DNA from: Diplosphaera chodatii
Lineage: Eukaryota; Chlorophyta; Trebouxiophyceae; Prasiolales; Stichococcaceae
Direction of reading: 5' to 3'
Assembly (NCBI GenBank): GCA_032358165.1
Contig: JAALGY010000051.1
Location: 124,001-188,000, forward strand
Length of the DNA stretch: 64,000 nt
This document shows positions 12,236-24,887 of this stretch, one piece after another (position 1 is the stretch's first letter; every line of letters starts with the position of its first letter). The notes beneath the pieces were generated by a model. That model saw only the letters and a program-made list of their open reading frames with translations. It did no database searches and had not been told where the DNA came from. Position numbers and translations under genes: made by a program.

Positions 12236-12766
12236 GCTTCCGGCTGCGGCGCAGTGCTGAGTGGCACACCCACTCAACTAGATCAAGCCCTTCTCGGCAT
12301 GGTCTGCCACATGAAGCTGCGGGCACAGGCTCAGGGGTCCACACCGGACGCCGGACCCCTTGGGAGCTGCTGAGGAGGGAGTTGAATGAGCTGTGTCGGG
12401 GCAACAGTCGCCAGCGCCACACAGAAGTGCTGCTATGTCAACTGCTTCCTGGGAACAGAGGAGGCAAACGTTGCTGCCACCACTGCCATAAAATCCCAGC
12501 AGTTCGCTGCAGGGTTGCTCACCCTGCAAAGGGCTCCTGGGTGGGCAACCTGTTGCTGTCTCAGCCTGCGTGACACGTTTCATCAAGTGCTGACGACCGC
12601 CCGGAAGGCCAGCACACTTGCATCGTTCATGACAGCCGATCAACACGCGAGCTTGGCACATGCACAACAGGGGACCACACTGCTCACTCGTGCTGATAGC
12701 TGACACTCAATCTTGCTTTTCTTTGACGTGAGGGTATGTCACCACCTCGGTCCTGCACCCTCACAG
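12236..12766. other. Gap upstream of NCA2 pseudogene
   Basis: I see no supportable exon, RNA gene or repeat. Open frames are short and inconsistent with the local splice pattern. Confidence 0.5.
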
Positions 12767-12869
12767 TCATGCCCTTGCAGACCTCACTGTGCCTTGCCGA
12801 CCTCCAGTATGTGACAGCCTGCGGATGCAGCTGTTCGTGACATGCAGCAGAGGGTGCACTGCATCTGGA

Positions 12870-13108
12870 TTGTGCCGAGCATACCTTCCAGAGGCTATGT
12901 AATGCCAGTAGCAGTCGAGACCTTGTCTGTATTCAGGAGTGCCAAACTCCTGCCCGCCCACCACAACGCAGAGTGCAAGCCCGAACTGCAGGCTTGTACG
13001 GTCTTCAGGGTCTGGCACAGAACGCAGCAGCTCTCGAAGCGTCACTTTGCCATTCGCCTTGCGGAACAGACTTTGCAAGCGCTGGAACAAGGTTGCCTGT
13101 TCCGGCAT
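12870..13108 (-). CDS. Hypothetical protein, probable first exon
   Basis: An ATG at 13108 follows an in-frame TGA about 50 bases upstream. It opens a frame beginning MPEQATLFQRLQSLFRKANG and containing ELLRSVPDPEDRTSLQFGL and YRQGLDCYWHYIASG, up to a possible GTATGC donor near 12885. Amino-acid composition (Arg/Leu/Asp-rich helix, then a short hydrophobic LALCVVVGG stretch) looks coding, unlike the other frames here. I could not find the following exons before NCA2, and I do not recognise a family. It may equally be a remnant. Confidence 0.35.
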
Positions 13109-13494
13109 CGCAAGGACATCGCCACGTTTTTCGCCGACACAAGTGCAGCCTCAGCACAACGTATGACCTGCAAGCTGCTCGGGTGCTGCGTTGTTGAAAA
13201 GTGCAGTTGCTACGCCGAGCGCTTGAGATAGTCAGGAGGCACACAAGTCGGAGAGCTCGAAAATGACCTGACCGAGTCGCAGCAGAATAATGTCTATTGG
13301 GTTTTAATTGTATTTACCGCTGCCAGACAGCAGGCTTGTCAGACAGGTACGACACTGGCGGTTGCTCATGATGCTGAATGCTTTCATCCAGGACTACCCA
13401 AGACCATCCTATTGCATCCTGGATTTGGCACTTTGATCACCGAGATCCATCCTGCTCCATCCTGAGGACAGTGGCTGTGCTCATACGGCTTTTG

Positions 13495-14693
13495 CTAATA
13501 CAGCTTCGTGATGAGCTGCTTCAGCTTGGCTGGGCAACCCTTCAGCAGGGCGACATCAATGGCGGAACGGGCCAGCGGATCGAGCGGGCGCTGCAAGGCT
13601 GCCTTGGGCATGAACCGTGGGAGCACCAGCAGGCCAAAGACTACTGCAGCGATATAAAACATCGCAAGGTCAAGCTGGCTTGCGTCCTTCTGTGCTGCGA
13701 CCATCATGCCGCCATCCTGCTTGACCATTGCAGTGGTTATCTTCATGAGCACGTCCCTGCGGGCATGTGCGTCTTGCCACATTTTGGGCAATGCCAAGCC
13801 GGTAGCCACCCCCGTGGATCTGCAAAGGAAAGTTGACTAGATGAGCAACCTTACTCCTTAGGCTGAAGCTTGCTGTGCTGGTTGTGTGCGACCTGGGTTG
13901 TTATGCACCCCTCAGGTGCTGCTGCACCTCAAGGCTACACACGCTATATCAAGCATACACATACAGGCAAGGCGATGTGTGCATGCTCACAGATTGAACA
14001 TGACATCGTAGTACGTCGTGGTGTTGACGCCGATCACAAGACAAACAACCTGCGCATGACAATGTATGGCGGCTTAGTCACGGCTTCGCAGTGCACGCAT
14101 CTGTGGTGTTGGAGATCATGTGCAGCTGGCAGCCTGTCACTATTTACCACGAATATGCTGCAGCGGGGCAGGAGAGCAGCCACTTACCACGTGCATGAGC
14201 AGCATCAGGTACGCCAGCAACAGAACGATGGCCAGGCCAGCTATGCCGGCCCAGGCCGCGAGGGTCTTCAAGCCTCCCCTCATGGCCTGCACGAACATGG
14301 CAGGCTGAGTTAATCGTGAATCTGCGCTGTCACCATGGAAGAGATGTTAGGTGCAGCGCATCATGCATGGCCGTGGGACGGCACAAATGCATGCTGACGA
14401 CTTGCATGTACCAGCTGCAACGAAGCGCAGCACATGTTGAATCAGGTGATCATGAGCTTGCAGTACACAAGGTTGTCACTGGCTGACAAGCAGTCGGCAT
14501 ATCGCTAGGATCGGTTATGTGGGCCCATCACGAACATGCCGACTTGGGCAGCAGGTGGCAGTGGGTCGGCTTGATCATGCAAATGCTTATCCTTGCTTCC
14601 AGAAGCAACATCACCCCCTGTGGTATCAGATGCAAGATCTGTCTGGCCCGCGGGCCGAGTGTCTTGGTTCAGCAGCAAAACGACTCGTGCCAT
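13495..14693 (-). CDS. Small multi-pass membrane protein
   Basis: Three exons are joined in matching phase: about 14190-14283 (MRGGLKTLAAWAGIAGLAIV..., one membrane helix), 13999-14057 (VVCLVIGVNTTTYYDVMFNL) and 13495-13819 (WQDAHARRDVLMKITTAMV, then the helix LAMFYIAAVVFGLLVLP, ending in QLITKLY and a stop). The middle exon ends in phase 2 and the last begins with the one base needed, which supports the chain. An upstream exon from the ATG at 14693 (MARVVLLLNQDTRPAG...) can join in phase 0 through a weak GTCGGC donor; otherwise translation starts at 14298 or 14283. Two or three membrane spans are predicted; the family is unknown. It lies in the unique DNA between the two duplication units. 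Confidence 0.5.
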
Positions 14694-15439
14694 GATGGTG
14701 ACACGGACGACAATGCCATCATCATGACGCAGATAGCCACAACACATGAACACAACGGTACTGCCGCGCGCTGTTGCTGCGCTTCAAGCGAGTACTTAAA
14801 AGTCGGCAGCGCGGTGGACTCCGAGCATTGTGCATCAACGCTCAGTGCTGCAGGACACCCTGGCTCTCACCTGCTGCTGTGGAAACCCTCTGGCGGAGTA
14901 TATGGCCAGTGCGCAGGCTGGGATGATGGCGAATGGCCGCGGATCAGCGCGTTCGTTGCAGCTGCAAGTCCCGAACTCAAGGGGAATAGAAGCCCTATTC
15001 CCCTTGCCGAACTCTCGGAACTCATTGCTGGCTCCCCTGCACAGCTGCAGGTTGCCTGCAACACCTTGAAGAGTAAAACAGCCTAAAATTACCCCGACGG
15101 CTATTCCTATTCGGCTCGTCTTGTCTCTTACATCTCCCTGTATGCATATATACGCTTGGATGTTGCTGCTTGCATGCCTTTGCAGGAGCGCCTTGTACAT
15201 GACAACTCCGCCTGAAGATGGCACTCATATCAATGTGCATGTCGCTGGAGTGTAAGGGCCATGTTGCCGCGTGTACCATACCCACAAATATCGACACAAA
15301 TAATGTTCGTCTGCCAAGTGTCAAGCAAGGCGGTGCATCCGCCTGCTGACTGTGCAAGCCGAAGCTGTTGCGCACGAAGCCGTGAGACTGACAGTGTCGT
15401 GTCAGTGTCAAACTGCACACGCCGGTGTGGCTGCTGCGC
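14694..15439. other. Gap between the duplication units
   Basis: Nothing I can support as a gene. Includes the presumed promoter of the small membrane protein and the degraded 3' end of gene X copy B. Confidence 0.5.
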
Positions 15440-15444
15440 ACCTC

Positions 15445-18093
15445 CAGCTGGTGCTGCAGCAGCCTATGACGTCATCACGGTGCAGTTCTATATGCTTCAT
15501 GCCCTGGAGCAGCACACCAGGAGACCGCGTTGCCTCACTGTCAACTGCAGCACAGTGGGCAGCCTTTGCAGTGCTGTGCCATGAATGGCGAAGATGCTAT
15601 ATAGATGCTTTCATCATTGTGAACAGCTGCAGCAGTGCAGTCGCTGTTGCCGGCCACAGCAGCGCGCAGATCTGCTATTGGTGCATTGCATGCAGGTAAG
15701 GCATATCTCCGTGTATGTATAGCTTTTGTGCACCTGCGAGCTGGCGACGTGTAGCTACTGTAGCACAAGGCAGGCGCATCCTCCGGCCCAATTTGCTTCC
15801 CTCATCCTGCCGCACCGCTGCTGCCGCCATCGACCGGTCTTGCTGGTGTCGTAGGTCCAACCGCTGAAAGGTGCTGGATACGGAGCAGCGGGAATGCGGC
15901 AGCTGAAAGGATGCAGGCCAGCAGGTAGTGGTATCTGCTGGCTGTGCTGCCAGTGCTGTCAGTACGTAGCCTGTCTTGCTGAGTACGTCCCTGCAGTTGG
16001 TGCAGTGTCATGCATCTGCCATTGGCGGGCTGGCTCAACCTCCGCAGGTACGGCTCAGGCAAGGGTGATTGGTTCTGCAGGACGCTCTGCAGCTGCTGGA
16101 CATCAACGCGCCATCCTAAGCAAAGCAAGCTGACCTACAATCCTTATGCACTCGGCAGCAAACAAACCGCTAAAAGCTACATGGTCTGCAGCATACTTGT
16201 CACAAAAGGTTGTCCCACTCGAGTCACTGCATACCATGAACCCACAGTACAGTTCGCATTGTGGGTGCTGCTGGCGTGCTGCCAGCATCGGTCCGATGGC
16301 AGACTCCCTGCCCGTGCCACTAAACGCTGCAGTCGCCAAAGCCTCTGGCACTGTGGGCTCGATTGGTAGTACTGGCGGCATCAGGATAGGGCTGTAGCTG
16401 CGCATGATTGGCTGTGGCACCGCCGTCAATGGGAGAGGCAGCGCTGGCCATGCCAGTTGGCAGCTGCCGACCCAACTGGCATGGCAGCTGGCATTGCTGC
16501 ACTGCGTGGCGGGTGCTGTGAGGTGGTGCGGAGCGGGGCAATGGTTCCTATTGGCATGTGCCGCTGCTGCTGGGCCACAACAGCAGCTGCAGCGGCTGCC
16601 GGGGCAGCGCCGCCTGACTTGCGGCCTGGGCCATGCTTGGTAGTCGCCCGTTTGCTGCGGGTTCAGCCTTGTGCAGATGTGCAAGGTTGCTGATGTCGCC
16701 CAGTGGCTGACGCCGCAGCAGTGGTCGTTCCGCAGGGCTGACAGCAGCATGCGGAATCGGCACTGTGCTGGCAGCTGTTGCAGTGGTTGCGCTGCTGGCC
16801 AACAGTGCAGCTGTATAGGGTGACTGCAGCTCATCAGCGCCTGGCAGTGCTGATGGATTTGTGCTGACACAGGACGAAAGGGTACGTCCTGCAAGTGATA
16901 CTGCAGGGCATGAGAACCTATGTGACATGTACATGCCAGTCACACTCTGCATGCTTTCAATGCCATGGCACAGAGCACCCTGTATGTATGCCTGTGTCAT
17001 CGCCGAGAGCAAGGCGTTCGTTGTATTTGGCTGATGAACCACCAGCTCTAGAGCACCAAGATGGCTCACAGCGCGCCAGGGCTCAGTGTGTGCGATATCA
17101 ACACGGAAACACTTCAGGCAGCACACCTTCACTCCACGCTTTCCGTCAACTGGTCCTAGTGGAGCATGCGCATGGCTGCATTCCTGCTCCCTGCTGAGGC
17201 TCAGCCGGCTCCTGCAGCAAACACAGTGGATAGTTGTGCATGCAGCAGGCCACTGACTTTGTGGCGAAAGAAGTGCAACACAGCAAGCTGGAATTAGGTG
17301 GTGGTCTTCTCAGTGTCATCGGGATGCTGGACAAGGCAACTTTGAGAGCCCAAACTGGCTGTCTGTAGCTGACGATGGTGTGAATGCTATATCGTTTGAC
17401 ACCTGGACTTGGATGTCCCGCCCGGTTCCATGGGGTCAGTGGGCGAGTACCGTACGGAAGCTGTTGCAGCTCCTTGAAGGGGCTGTCGATGGAGAAGGGG
17501 TGGTGGTAAAAGCGGTTAGCTGCATCCTGGGCGATGAGTCTGCGCTGCTGCGCTGCTGTGGCCGCCCGCTGCATGCATTGCCTGCATGGCAAGACACAGG
17601 GTCGATGGTGGTATAGCATGCACAGTGCAATTCAGCATGGGAGTAAGCGATGAGAGATATGCTGCATGTAGATCGATCGATGTGAGGTGAAAGTAGGATG
17701 CACAATCGAGTGCTGTCTGCTGTGCCGGATGCTGTTGTGAGGATGACTAGTCTACTGTCGCCTGCTGGACTCACTGCTGCTGCAGTGCTGACGCAGACGC
17801 CTGGCGACAGTCCACAGCAGCAGCTCGTCAGCAGACATTGCTGCTGTAGCAGGCAACATGCTGCCGCATCCAGCGGTGCCACGCAGGCGCCATGTGGCAT
17901 GTCGCAAAAGACGTTGGTTTGACCGAGGCAAAGCTGGGCAGCGGCAGCAGTGCAGCAGGCAGGATTGCAGGGTCTGTGCCGTGCTGCAGCGACGTATCTG
18001 GAGCTGCAGCGCCAGCTTGTCAGCACCTTCAGTGTGTACAGCCCTGCTGCTGCTAGCAGCCTGAGCCTGCGGGTGCCGTGCAAAGTCATCCAT
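15445..18093 (-). pseudogene. Gene X copy B: frameshifted duplicate
   Basis: Counterpart of 6555-9120. The start codon (18093, MDDFARHPQAQAASS) and many motifs remain, including FYHHPFSIDSPFKELQQLP near 17420-17525. The frame is broken several times. One base is missing after the LQLQI codons in exon 1 (near 17995). The large exon shifts frame near 16620-16680, after GDISN. The exon near 15820 has a stop where copy A encodes Cys (NGAGCGKQI in A, SGAAG-stop-GKQI in B). One base is missing in the last exon (near 15468), where copy A has GTCAAGACGCTG. These lesions are independent and spread over the gene, so loss of function is well supported. Confidence 0.85.
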
Positions 18094-18935
18094 GCTGCCA
18101 AGCCAGTCACCTGCAGAAAGAAGAGAATGTACACACTGGTCATGTCAAGGTATGGAAATCAAGGTGTTGCACACTGGCTGCGCGTCAACATACATGATAA
18201 TCTGACAGTTCCAGTTGGCAATGAGTGAAGCTGGCTGATTCTGTGACGCGCTGCCGGTAGTATCACTGCTCCTGAGTTCGATGTCAATGTTGACTGCATA
18301 CTGAATGCAGATTGACCTTAGTTGGCTGCCAGCGCAATGGACGTGTACGTGAGATGCGCATGCTGTGCAGACACACAGCCAGCCTTCAGAGAAGGGCGGT
18401 GAATCGCTGCAAGGTGCAGCACAGCAGGTCAGTAGACCAGCAGCCGACTCGTCAACGGCGGAATATCATCCTGTGCAAGCTGCTGTCTGATCACCGACTT
18501 GCAGCAAGCAGCTCGCAGCCAAGCCACCGCTGCATGGTCTGCCTGCTTGCTACCGGCCTACAGTCGTGCGATACGGCAGTGGTGTGTCGCAGAGGCCGAG
18601 AGGAAGGATCACATAGAAGTGCTCGCTGCAATATCTGATCGAAAGCCCATGGGACCATGGCCTTTTCCCCGCTGTGAAACCCTGTTGACACCGGTCACGC
18701 ACCTTCTCGCTATCAAAGGCCGTATCATATGCAATATGTGGCTAACTTGTGACGTACTAGTTAGTGACATGCTTGCTTCTAATCGCCGGTCTTGAGCAAT
18801 GCCCCAGGTTGCTCTGTCTCAACACGCCAGTGATTGCATAACGACAGACTGCATCAAATGTTGCTCCTGCCTGGGGACCGCAGAATATGAGGATACAGTG
18901 AAACAACACCTCCACATGAACTCAGCAACAACATG
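18094..18935. other. Intergenic between NCA2 and gene X pseudogene
   Basis: No exon seen. The part at 18470-18935 is closely similar to 9515-9984 in unit A. Confidence 0.6.
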
Positions 18936-21900
18936 CTACAGCTGGAAGATGGTGTACACGCGGGCCATGCGCTTCGTCACGCGCATCTTCTGCCGCAGGC
19001 TGCTCGGCGCGGCGAGCTCGGTCAGGTCCCACCGCAGGTTGGGCCACTCGTCAGAGGATGCGCTGCCGGAGTGCTGCTCGTACAGCTCCCATGCTTTGCG
19101 GTATACCTGCAGGACATGGCCAGCACCCCTGTTGTGCAGTTAGACCCTCTCCAGCTGCACAGCACTGGCGCTGGCAGCCTGAACTCCTTGACGAGGCAGT
19201 GCAGCATGCACCAGCCAGCGACGCGCAGGATCGAACCCACCTTTGCTGTGTCGAACACCACCAGGCCGCTTGCTGATGCGCTTGCATCGGCATCCGCCAG
19301 CTGCAGGGCTCGCTCCAGCTCCACCATGGCCATTCTGCATGACATGCAGGCTGAGCACAGTCAGATGAGCAGGGCAATGCTTGATGTTTCGTCGCCAAGA
19401 ACAGCCGCACCCTGGTCACACCATCATGTGCATTTTGTGCTGCAACGACCGAGCCGGCAGTCCCAACGGATAAGGCACCAACACCCTGCAGCAGCACGGC
19501 CCCACCTGCAGGGCAGCGCCTCGTACTTTGCGTCCACGGGCGCGGGCCTGAGCCACCGGAACAGCAGGTACACCACGCCGCCAGCAGCCTGGGCAAACAA
19601 TGCGCACGGTCAGCCTGAGCTGCGCTTGAGCTGCAGTGCAAGATTATGGCAGATCCATTGGTCTGAGATCTAGCAAAACTGCCGCTCTGCAAGCCTATGC
19701 TCAACCCAGAATTCAGCCTTGACACCACATGCTGCCAGCACTGTGCACAAGACAGCACGACGACGTACAGGGCACAGTCTGCTACCAATGTCATTCAGCA
19801 GCATCACGTAGCACACATATATTAGGGTCCATCAGCGTACCACAAACGCAGGGATGGCAGCAATCAGCGCCAGGTTGAGCTCGTTGGCCTTCAGCAGCTG
19901 CGGATGCAGGCAGACATACTTAGGTCCAGATCTGCTGGCAGCACCAGGCAAAGCAGCGACTTCTACATGGGCACAGGCCTGACAAACGCAAAAGACAGCC
20001 ACCAGTGCCAACTTGGGTCCTCAGCATCGACTGTGGCAGATAGTCGACCACTGTAAACGAGCTGCCAACACAGCGGTGCAGGCTAGCCACGGACGCGCTG
20101 TCATACCTGATCCATCTCCAGCATCGCGGACTCGGTGTCCAGCTTCAGCTTCTGCACCTGCAAGCCATCCACCTTGTCCCTTGCAGATGGCCTGGAGCAG
20201 CTCGGCTGCGCCAAAGCAGGAGTCTGGCGCTTGCTGCACTGCTGCCCGCTGGACTGCGGCGCGCTGCGGCCACACATTTGCGTCTGCAGCAGACACGCAT
20301 GAAGACACGAGAGCGTGTCGACACCTGGATGAGCAGCGTGCGGGGCAGCTGGCCGTTAACGACGTTGCGGATGGGGCGCTTGAGCTCCTGCTCGTACGCG
20401 TCCATCATGAACGCCATGCCCGGCATGCCCTGCAGCGTCGGCCAAAGTTCTGTGGGAACGAGCTGACCCAATGATGGCTGACCTATCCACGCAAGCGACC
20501 AATGTACTGCCGTTGGCTTTGCAGTGAACGACTGCCGCTCCTGATGTGCCATGCCTCGCAGGAGACCGCAGCTTTGCCAAAAAGAGACAGAGTCCTGCTA
20601 GCGCACAGGCATACCAAGTGTAGCTGCCGAGACACCGACGCCCTGCATGTGCCCCTGGAGGGCGTGGAGCTAGGGAGGACCCCAGCAAAGGGCTCACCTC
20701 ATTGCCAGCGGCAGCGGCCGCCTGGGCAGCAGCAACGTTCTCACCGCCGACCGGCGCATCCGCCGCAGCGCTAGCTGCAGCGTCCTGTACGGAGGTGTTT
20801 GTGCCGGCTGCAGCAGCTGCGGCACTGGTGCCAGCGCGAACGTCCCTGTTGGCGGGGCTCTTGCCCTGCGCAATGCTCAACGTACGGCCTCAGGTTGATG
20901 CGAGCGCCTGTGGGGAAATGATGGTTGGGCAGGCGCCATGTACTGATCTGGGGCCTTGTCATGCGCCCACACTCTACGCTGTCATCAGCAGCTGAAACGT
21001 TGAGCCCCCCACTGCTGCCACTTTCAAGAGTTTCAAGACTTGTGGGACCCTACCTTGTGCTTGGCCAGGTAGTCGTCCTGGAAGTCGGCCAGCATGCGCC
21101 GCAGGCTCTCCCGGTCCGTCTCATACTCCGCCACGCTCACGATGCTGCGCCGCTGCCTGCGGCGCGCAACAGCCCGCGGTGTTGCCACTGGCTTTGCCAG
21201 CGAGGCGGTTTTCAGATGGAGCTGTCCAGGTGAGGTCGCCATCAGCACCCCAGCAACATGTTGCAGCGCCCTGATGCCGCCAGCTATGCTGGTGGACCAG
21301 CCCATTTGCTGATGCTTGCAGGCCGAACGTTTCAAACACATGCAGCAGCAGCTCGCCAGTTCTGGATCCCTGAACGGCAGCCACCCGGCCGACTTGCAGT
21401 GCTGTGCCCTGCTGTGCCCTGCTGCATGCGTGACAAGATACACACTGGCGTTGACCTGAAGGTCTTGAACAGCTCGTCCCGCAGCTGCGCGAGCGGCCCC
21501 AGCACGTTCTCCTGGTACGTCTTCTGCAGCCCTGTAGCGGCCGCGCCCGCCCACCGCTCCATGTCCCGGCTGCCCGACAGCCGCGAGTGCCTGCGTGAAA
21601 CAAGGACATGATACCTCTGACAACGCCACATACTGCCAGCAGCTTGAGCATTCACGGATCCATATCTGGCAGTCTGATCGATTGCTGCAGTGCCGCTGGA
21701 TGCTTGCAGCGAAGCTGGTGAACGTGAATAAGTTGTACACCTGCCTGGGGACCGCAGCTGCATGGCGCAGCGGTTTGCGCGCACCTGTACACGAAGATGG
21801 CGGCGTAGCCGGCGGCCACGCCGCCAAGCGCGTACCGGATCCAGTGCTGCTCGTACGCCGAGGGCGCGCGCACGTGCTTGGGCAGGTCCACCACCAGGCC

Positions 21901-24887
21901 CATCCTGCGGCATGATCAGCCGCCGTGACGGTGCAGCCTGAGTCGCGCACCACTATCTGGCACGACGACTGCTGCCAGAGCGCCACCGTACCGTGCAAAG
22001 GGTGGCCTGCCAGCCCTGGCCGGCTGACCTCATGCTGCCCAGCGTGTGAGGTGACGGCGGAGGCTCGACACCGCAGCTGCCCAAGTCGTGATGCAGCGCA
22101 GCAAGCCGCACGGCGCGACCCATGCTGCGCCTGGCTGCAAATGCTCTGGATGCTGGCACCAGACAGCTGCTCACCTGTGGGCGACCTTGTTGGCGTGCTG
22201 GAACGCCTCGGTGACCGTCATGTCGGGCGAGACCGCCAGGAGTCCGTCCCAGCGGCTGCCGCTGACCCCCAGCGCCCGCCGTGCCCGCTGCAGGGCCGCC
22301 GCGTAGTCGTCAGCCGCTGGTGACGTTCCTGCGTCAGCTGCGCTGCTTGAAGCGGCAGCAGCGCCGCCTGTTTGCGCTGCTGAAGCTCCTCCTGTGTCTC
22401 CTTCCGGCTGCCGATGTGCTGCCGCCGCGTCTGCGGCCTGCCGGCTGCCAGAGGCACCTGCAGCCGTCAGCTCCACAGAGTGAGCAGGCGGCCTACCTTG
22501 GTGCTGCTTGCATGGAGAATACGCTGTGGCGGAACATGCCGTGTGCCGCCAGGGGCCTGCTCACATGGATCAGCAAACCACACTCAGCCTCCCCGATTGC
22601 AGGCTTGCCAGGAGTCACCCCTGAGATGCTGAGCCCTACCCGAGCTGGGGACCAGGCCCGGCAGCGCCAGCGCCTCGGGCCGCGCCCGCAGCTGCTGCTG
22701 CACCGGCCGCAGCCCCTCGAAGGCCTGCGCTCCAGGGTGCGCTGGCGGGGTCACCGCTCAAGTGCTGCACGGGGCCGGCGCTCGGCCCTCGGTTGCTCAG
22801 ACAGACCTGCCGGCTTTGAACAGGTGGAGCTGTGCAGGTGTCTTCCCGAACAGTGTGAAACACCAGAGGCAGCCCGCTGTGGATCGACGAGATGCACAGT
22901 AGCCCATCCGCAGGTGCTGCGGGCTGCCCGCTTGCACATTGGCATTGTCAACGATCGATGGCAAGCACTGTGCACAGCGAGCGTAGCCGTCGCGTCGTCG
23001 GGCCGACATGCAGCGTGCCCGAGGGCATCTACAGCTGGTACCGCCATGCAGCAGGGTATGCATGCGCTTCGACGTGTGCGCCCACCTCGGCTGTGGCTGC
23101 CAGGCTGGCACGTCCCGCCTTGCGTGCCGCCGCCAGCACCGCCGCTGGCCCCTCCGCCGCGAGACTGGCCGAGCTGCTGCTGACGGCCATGCCCCTGCTG
23201 CATTTGCAGGTGTTTGCAGGCTGTGTTGGGGCGGTGCCGAGTATGCTGTCCTGACCGGAAAGACCACTTGGCGTTGCATGCACGACTGAAACGACTCCTG
23301 CATCGCCGCAGCAGGTCAGGACGACTCCTGCCTGCACGCTGCAGCATCGCCTCGGTGACGACTGCCCACCTGCTGCCGCCGCTGCCGTTGGCGCCGCCGC
23401 CGATGGCGCGCTTCAGGTGCAGCTGCCCCGCGCCGTCGTTGATGCTGTGCAGCGCCGCGGCCAGCTTCCTTTGCAGCCCCCGCAGCACTGTCACCTGTTG
23501 TGGGTTTAGGGTTTAGGGTTTGGGTTTTAGAATAGTTGAGTACATCGCCGGTGACAGTTACGATGCAGATTCTTCTTAGGATGCTATCAACAGGGAACTT
23601 TTGCTTGGCCCCCACTGTGCCTGGGCAGCACCAGCAAGTACGCTGTGCACGTACTGACAGCCACTTCTTCTGTGCTGTTGCAGTGCCGCAGGGTTAATGG
23701 CCTCAACACAGCTGCATGCCACATGTGCATGCGCGCCCAAGCTGTGCAGCTGGGCGTAGGCGTCGTCAAACACCCACCCGCTCCTCGATCTTCTCCGTCG
23801 CCGTCAGCTGCCGGCGCCGCGAGCGCCGCCCCGTCAGCCGCCGCTCCTCCCGCTTCACGAACGACAGCACGTCCAGCGCAAAGCGTGAGGGGCCCTGCGG
23901 TGAAATGGGGCCGCTCGAGTCAGCGCTGCGGCTGCTTAGACAGTGTCAAAGCCTGCCGCTACATGGTAGCATGATGGTCTGACCGCATGTCAACAGGGAT
24001 GAGATCGCTTTCTGAGCATGGCACAAGCAAGTATGTGCGGTGGGAACACCTGAGCAAGCAGCAAGAACAGGCCGTGGCGTGACCCGCCCTCCAGCCGGTC
24101 TCGCCAGAATGCAAGGTCACCTGCACATACGTTCCCGAGCCGTCAGGCGCACAGCAGCCCTGGCACACCTGCAGCAAGCCTTGTCCAGCAGAAGCAGAGG
24201 ATGACGACGCAACTACATCAAGTGGCATCGGTGTGGCTGACGGCAGCTGCGGTCGACAGCGCGCTGTCTGAGCACAGCTCCGCTCGTGCTGGCGCCCACC
24301 TGCGATGAGCTCCAGGGTGCCCACCAGGCGGTCCATGCCCACCTGCGCCAGCTGCGCCGCCGCCAGCCACTGCCCCACCACCGCCGCCTCGTCCTCCTGC
24401 CAGTCGGGGACCGAGGACATGGGTGCACTGGCACCGCAGGCTGCATGTGGGAGGCGCTGTCGCGGCCGCCGGCCAAGGTGCGCAGCGTTGTCAGTCCCAG
24501 GGATCAGGCCATGCTGCTACAACCTTCTTGTGCGCTGAGCATCTGCTGACCTGATCGTGCAAACCTGCAGCCTCTGTCCTGCTCATGGTCACATGCCCTC
24601 CCAGTGGCCAGCATCACAGATCGGGATCACACCTCCAGCATCACGACACGTACTTCCTGCACAGGGAGTTTGCTGAATCAAGCTGCAGCCGAGAAAGCAC
24701 CCACCTCCGCCTCGTGGGCGGCCTCCCGCAGCGCGAACAGCACGGGGGCGGCCCGCTCGTGGTCGAGCCCCGCCACCGGCAGCAGGTGCCGCGGCGTCGG
24801 GCCCCGCTCGATGCGCCGCAGCAGCCGCAGCGCCAGCCGCAGCGCGCTGAACGGCAGGCCGCCCACCGTGCGCAGCACCGCGGCCAT
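18936..24887 (-). CDS. NCA2: NCA2, nuclear control of ATPase protein 2 (mitochondrial membrane)
   Basis: NCA2 proteins are mitochondrial membrane proteins that in yeast affect expression of the mitochondrial ATP6/ATP8 mRNA. The ATG at 24887 opens MAAVLRTVGGLPFSALRL. Exons then follow at about 24310-24405, 23770-23897 (RFALDVLSFVKREERRL), 23340-23494, 22640-22720, 22180-22470 (RWDGLLAVSPDMTVTEAFQH), 21785-21905 (DLPKHVRAPSAYEQHWIRYA, the family signature with a membrane helix), 21455-21595 (NVLGPLAQLRDELFKTF), 21055-21160, 20700-20870 (Ala-rich linker), 20330-20450 (VNGQLPRTLLIQ), 20110-20160 (QKLKLDTESAMLEMDQ), 19840-19900 (NELNLALIAAIPAFVV, a second helix), 19505-19585, 19245-19335 and 18936-19110, ending RVYTIFQL. 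The order matches plant NCA2. The intron before the exon at 23494 carries a telomeric repeat. Confidence 0.92.
23502..23530. repeat. Interstitial telomeric repeat in an NCA2 intron
   Basis: The plus strand shows about four TTTAGGG-type units, the last two degenerate (GGGTTTGGGTTTTAG). The repeat ends about 6 bases before the AG of the acceptor that starts the NCA2 exon at 23494 (VTVLRGLQRK). On the coding strand it therefore supplies the CCCTAAACCC tract directly before CACAACAG. Confidence 0.85.

Larger units (their letters stand above)
15440..21060. repeat. Tandem duplication unit B (gene X pseudogene plus 3' half of NCA2)
   Basis: Direct repeat of 6555-12110. The NCA2 gene continues beyond the shared part to 24887 because unit B did not suffer the 3.7 kb deletion seen in unit A. 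Unit order on the transcribed strand is NCA2(B), gene X(B), unique spacer, NCA2(A), gene X(A), AQR. Confidence 0.9.

Noticed and set aside
12089..12277. Short NCA2-like protein as a functional gene
   Set aside because: It stops after about 48 codons at a deletion-created TGA and lacks the family signature.
23502..23530. Telomeric repeats as a sign of a chromosome end
   Set aside because: Only two to four units each, embedded in introns with genes continuing on both sides; true telomeres would be long arrays at a terminus.
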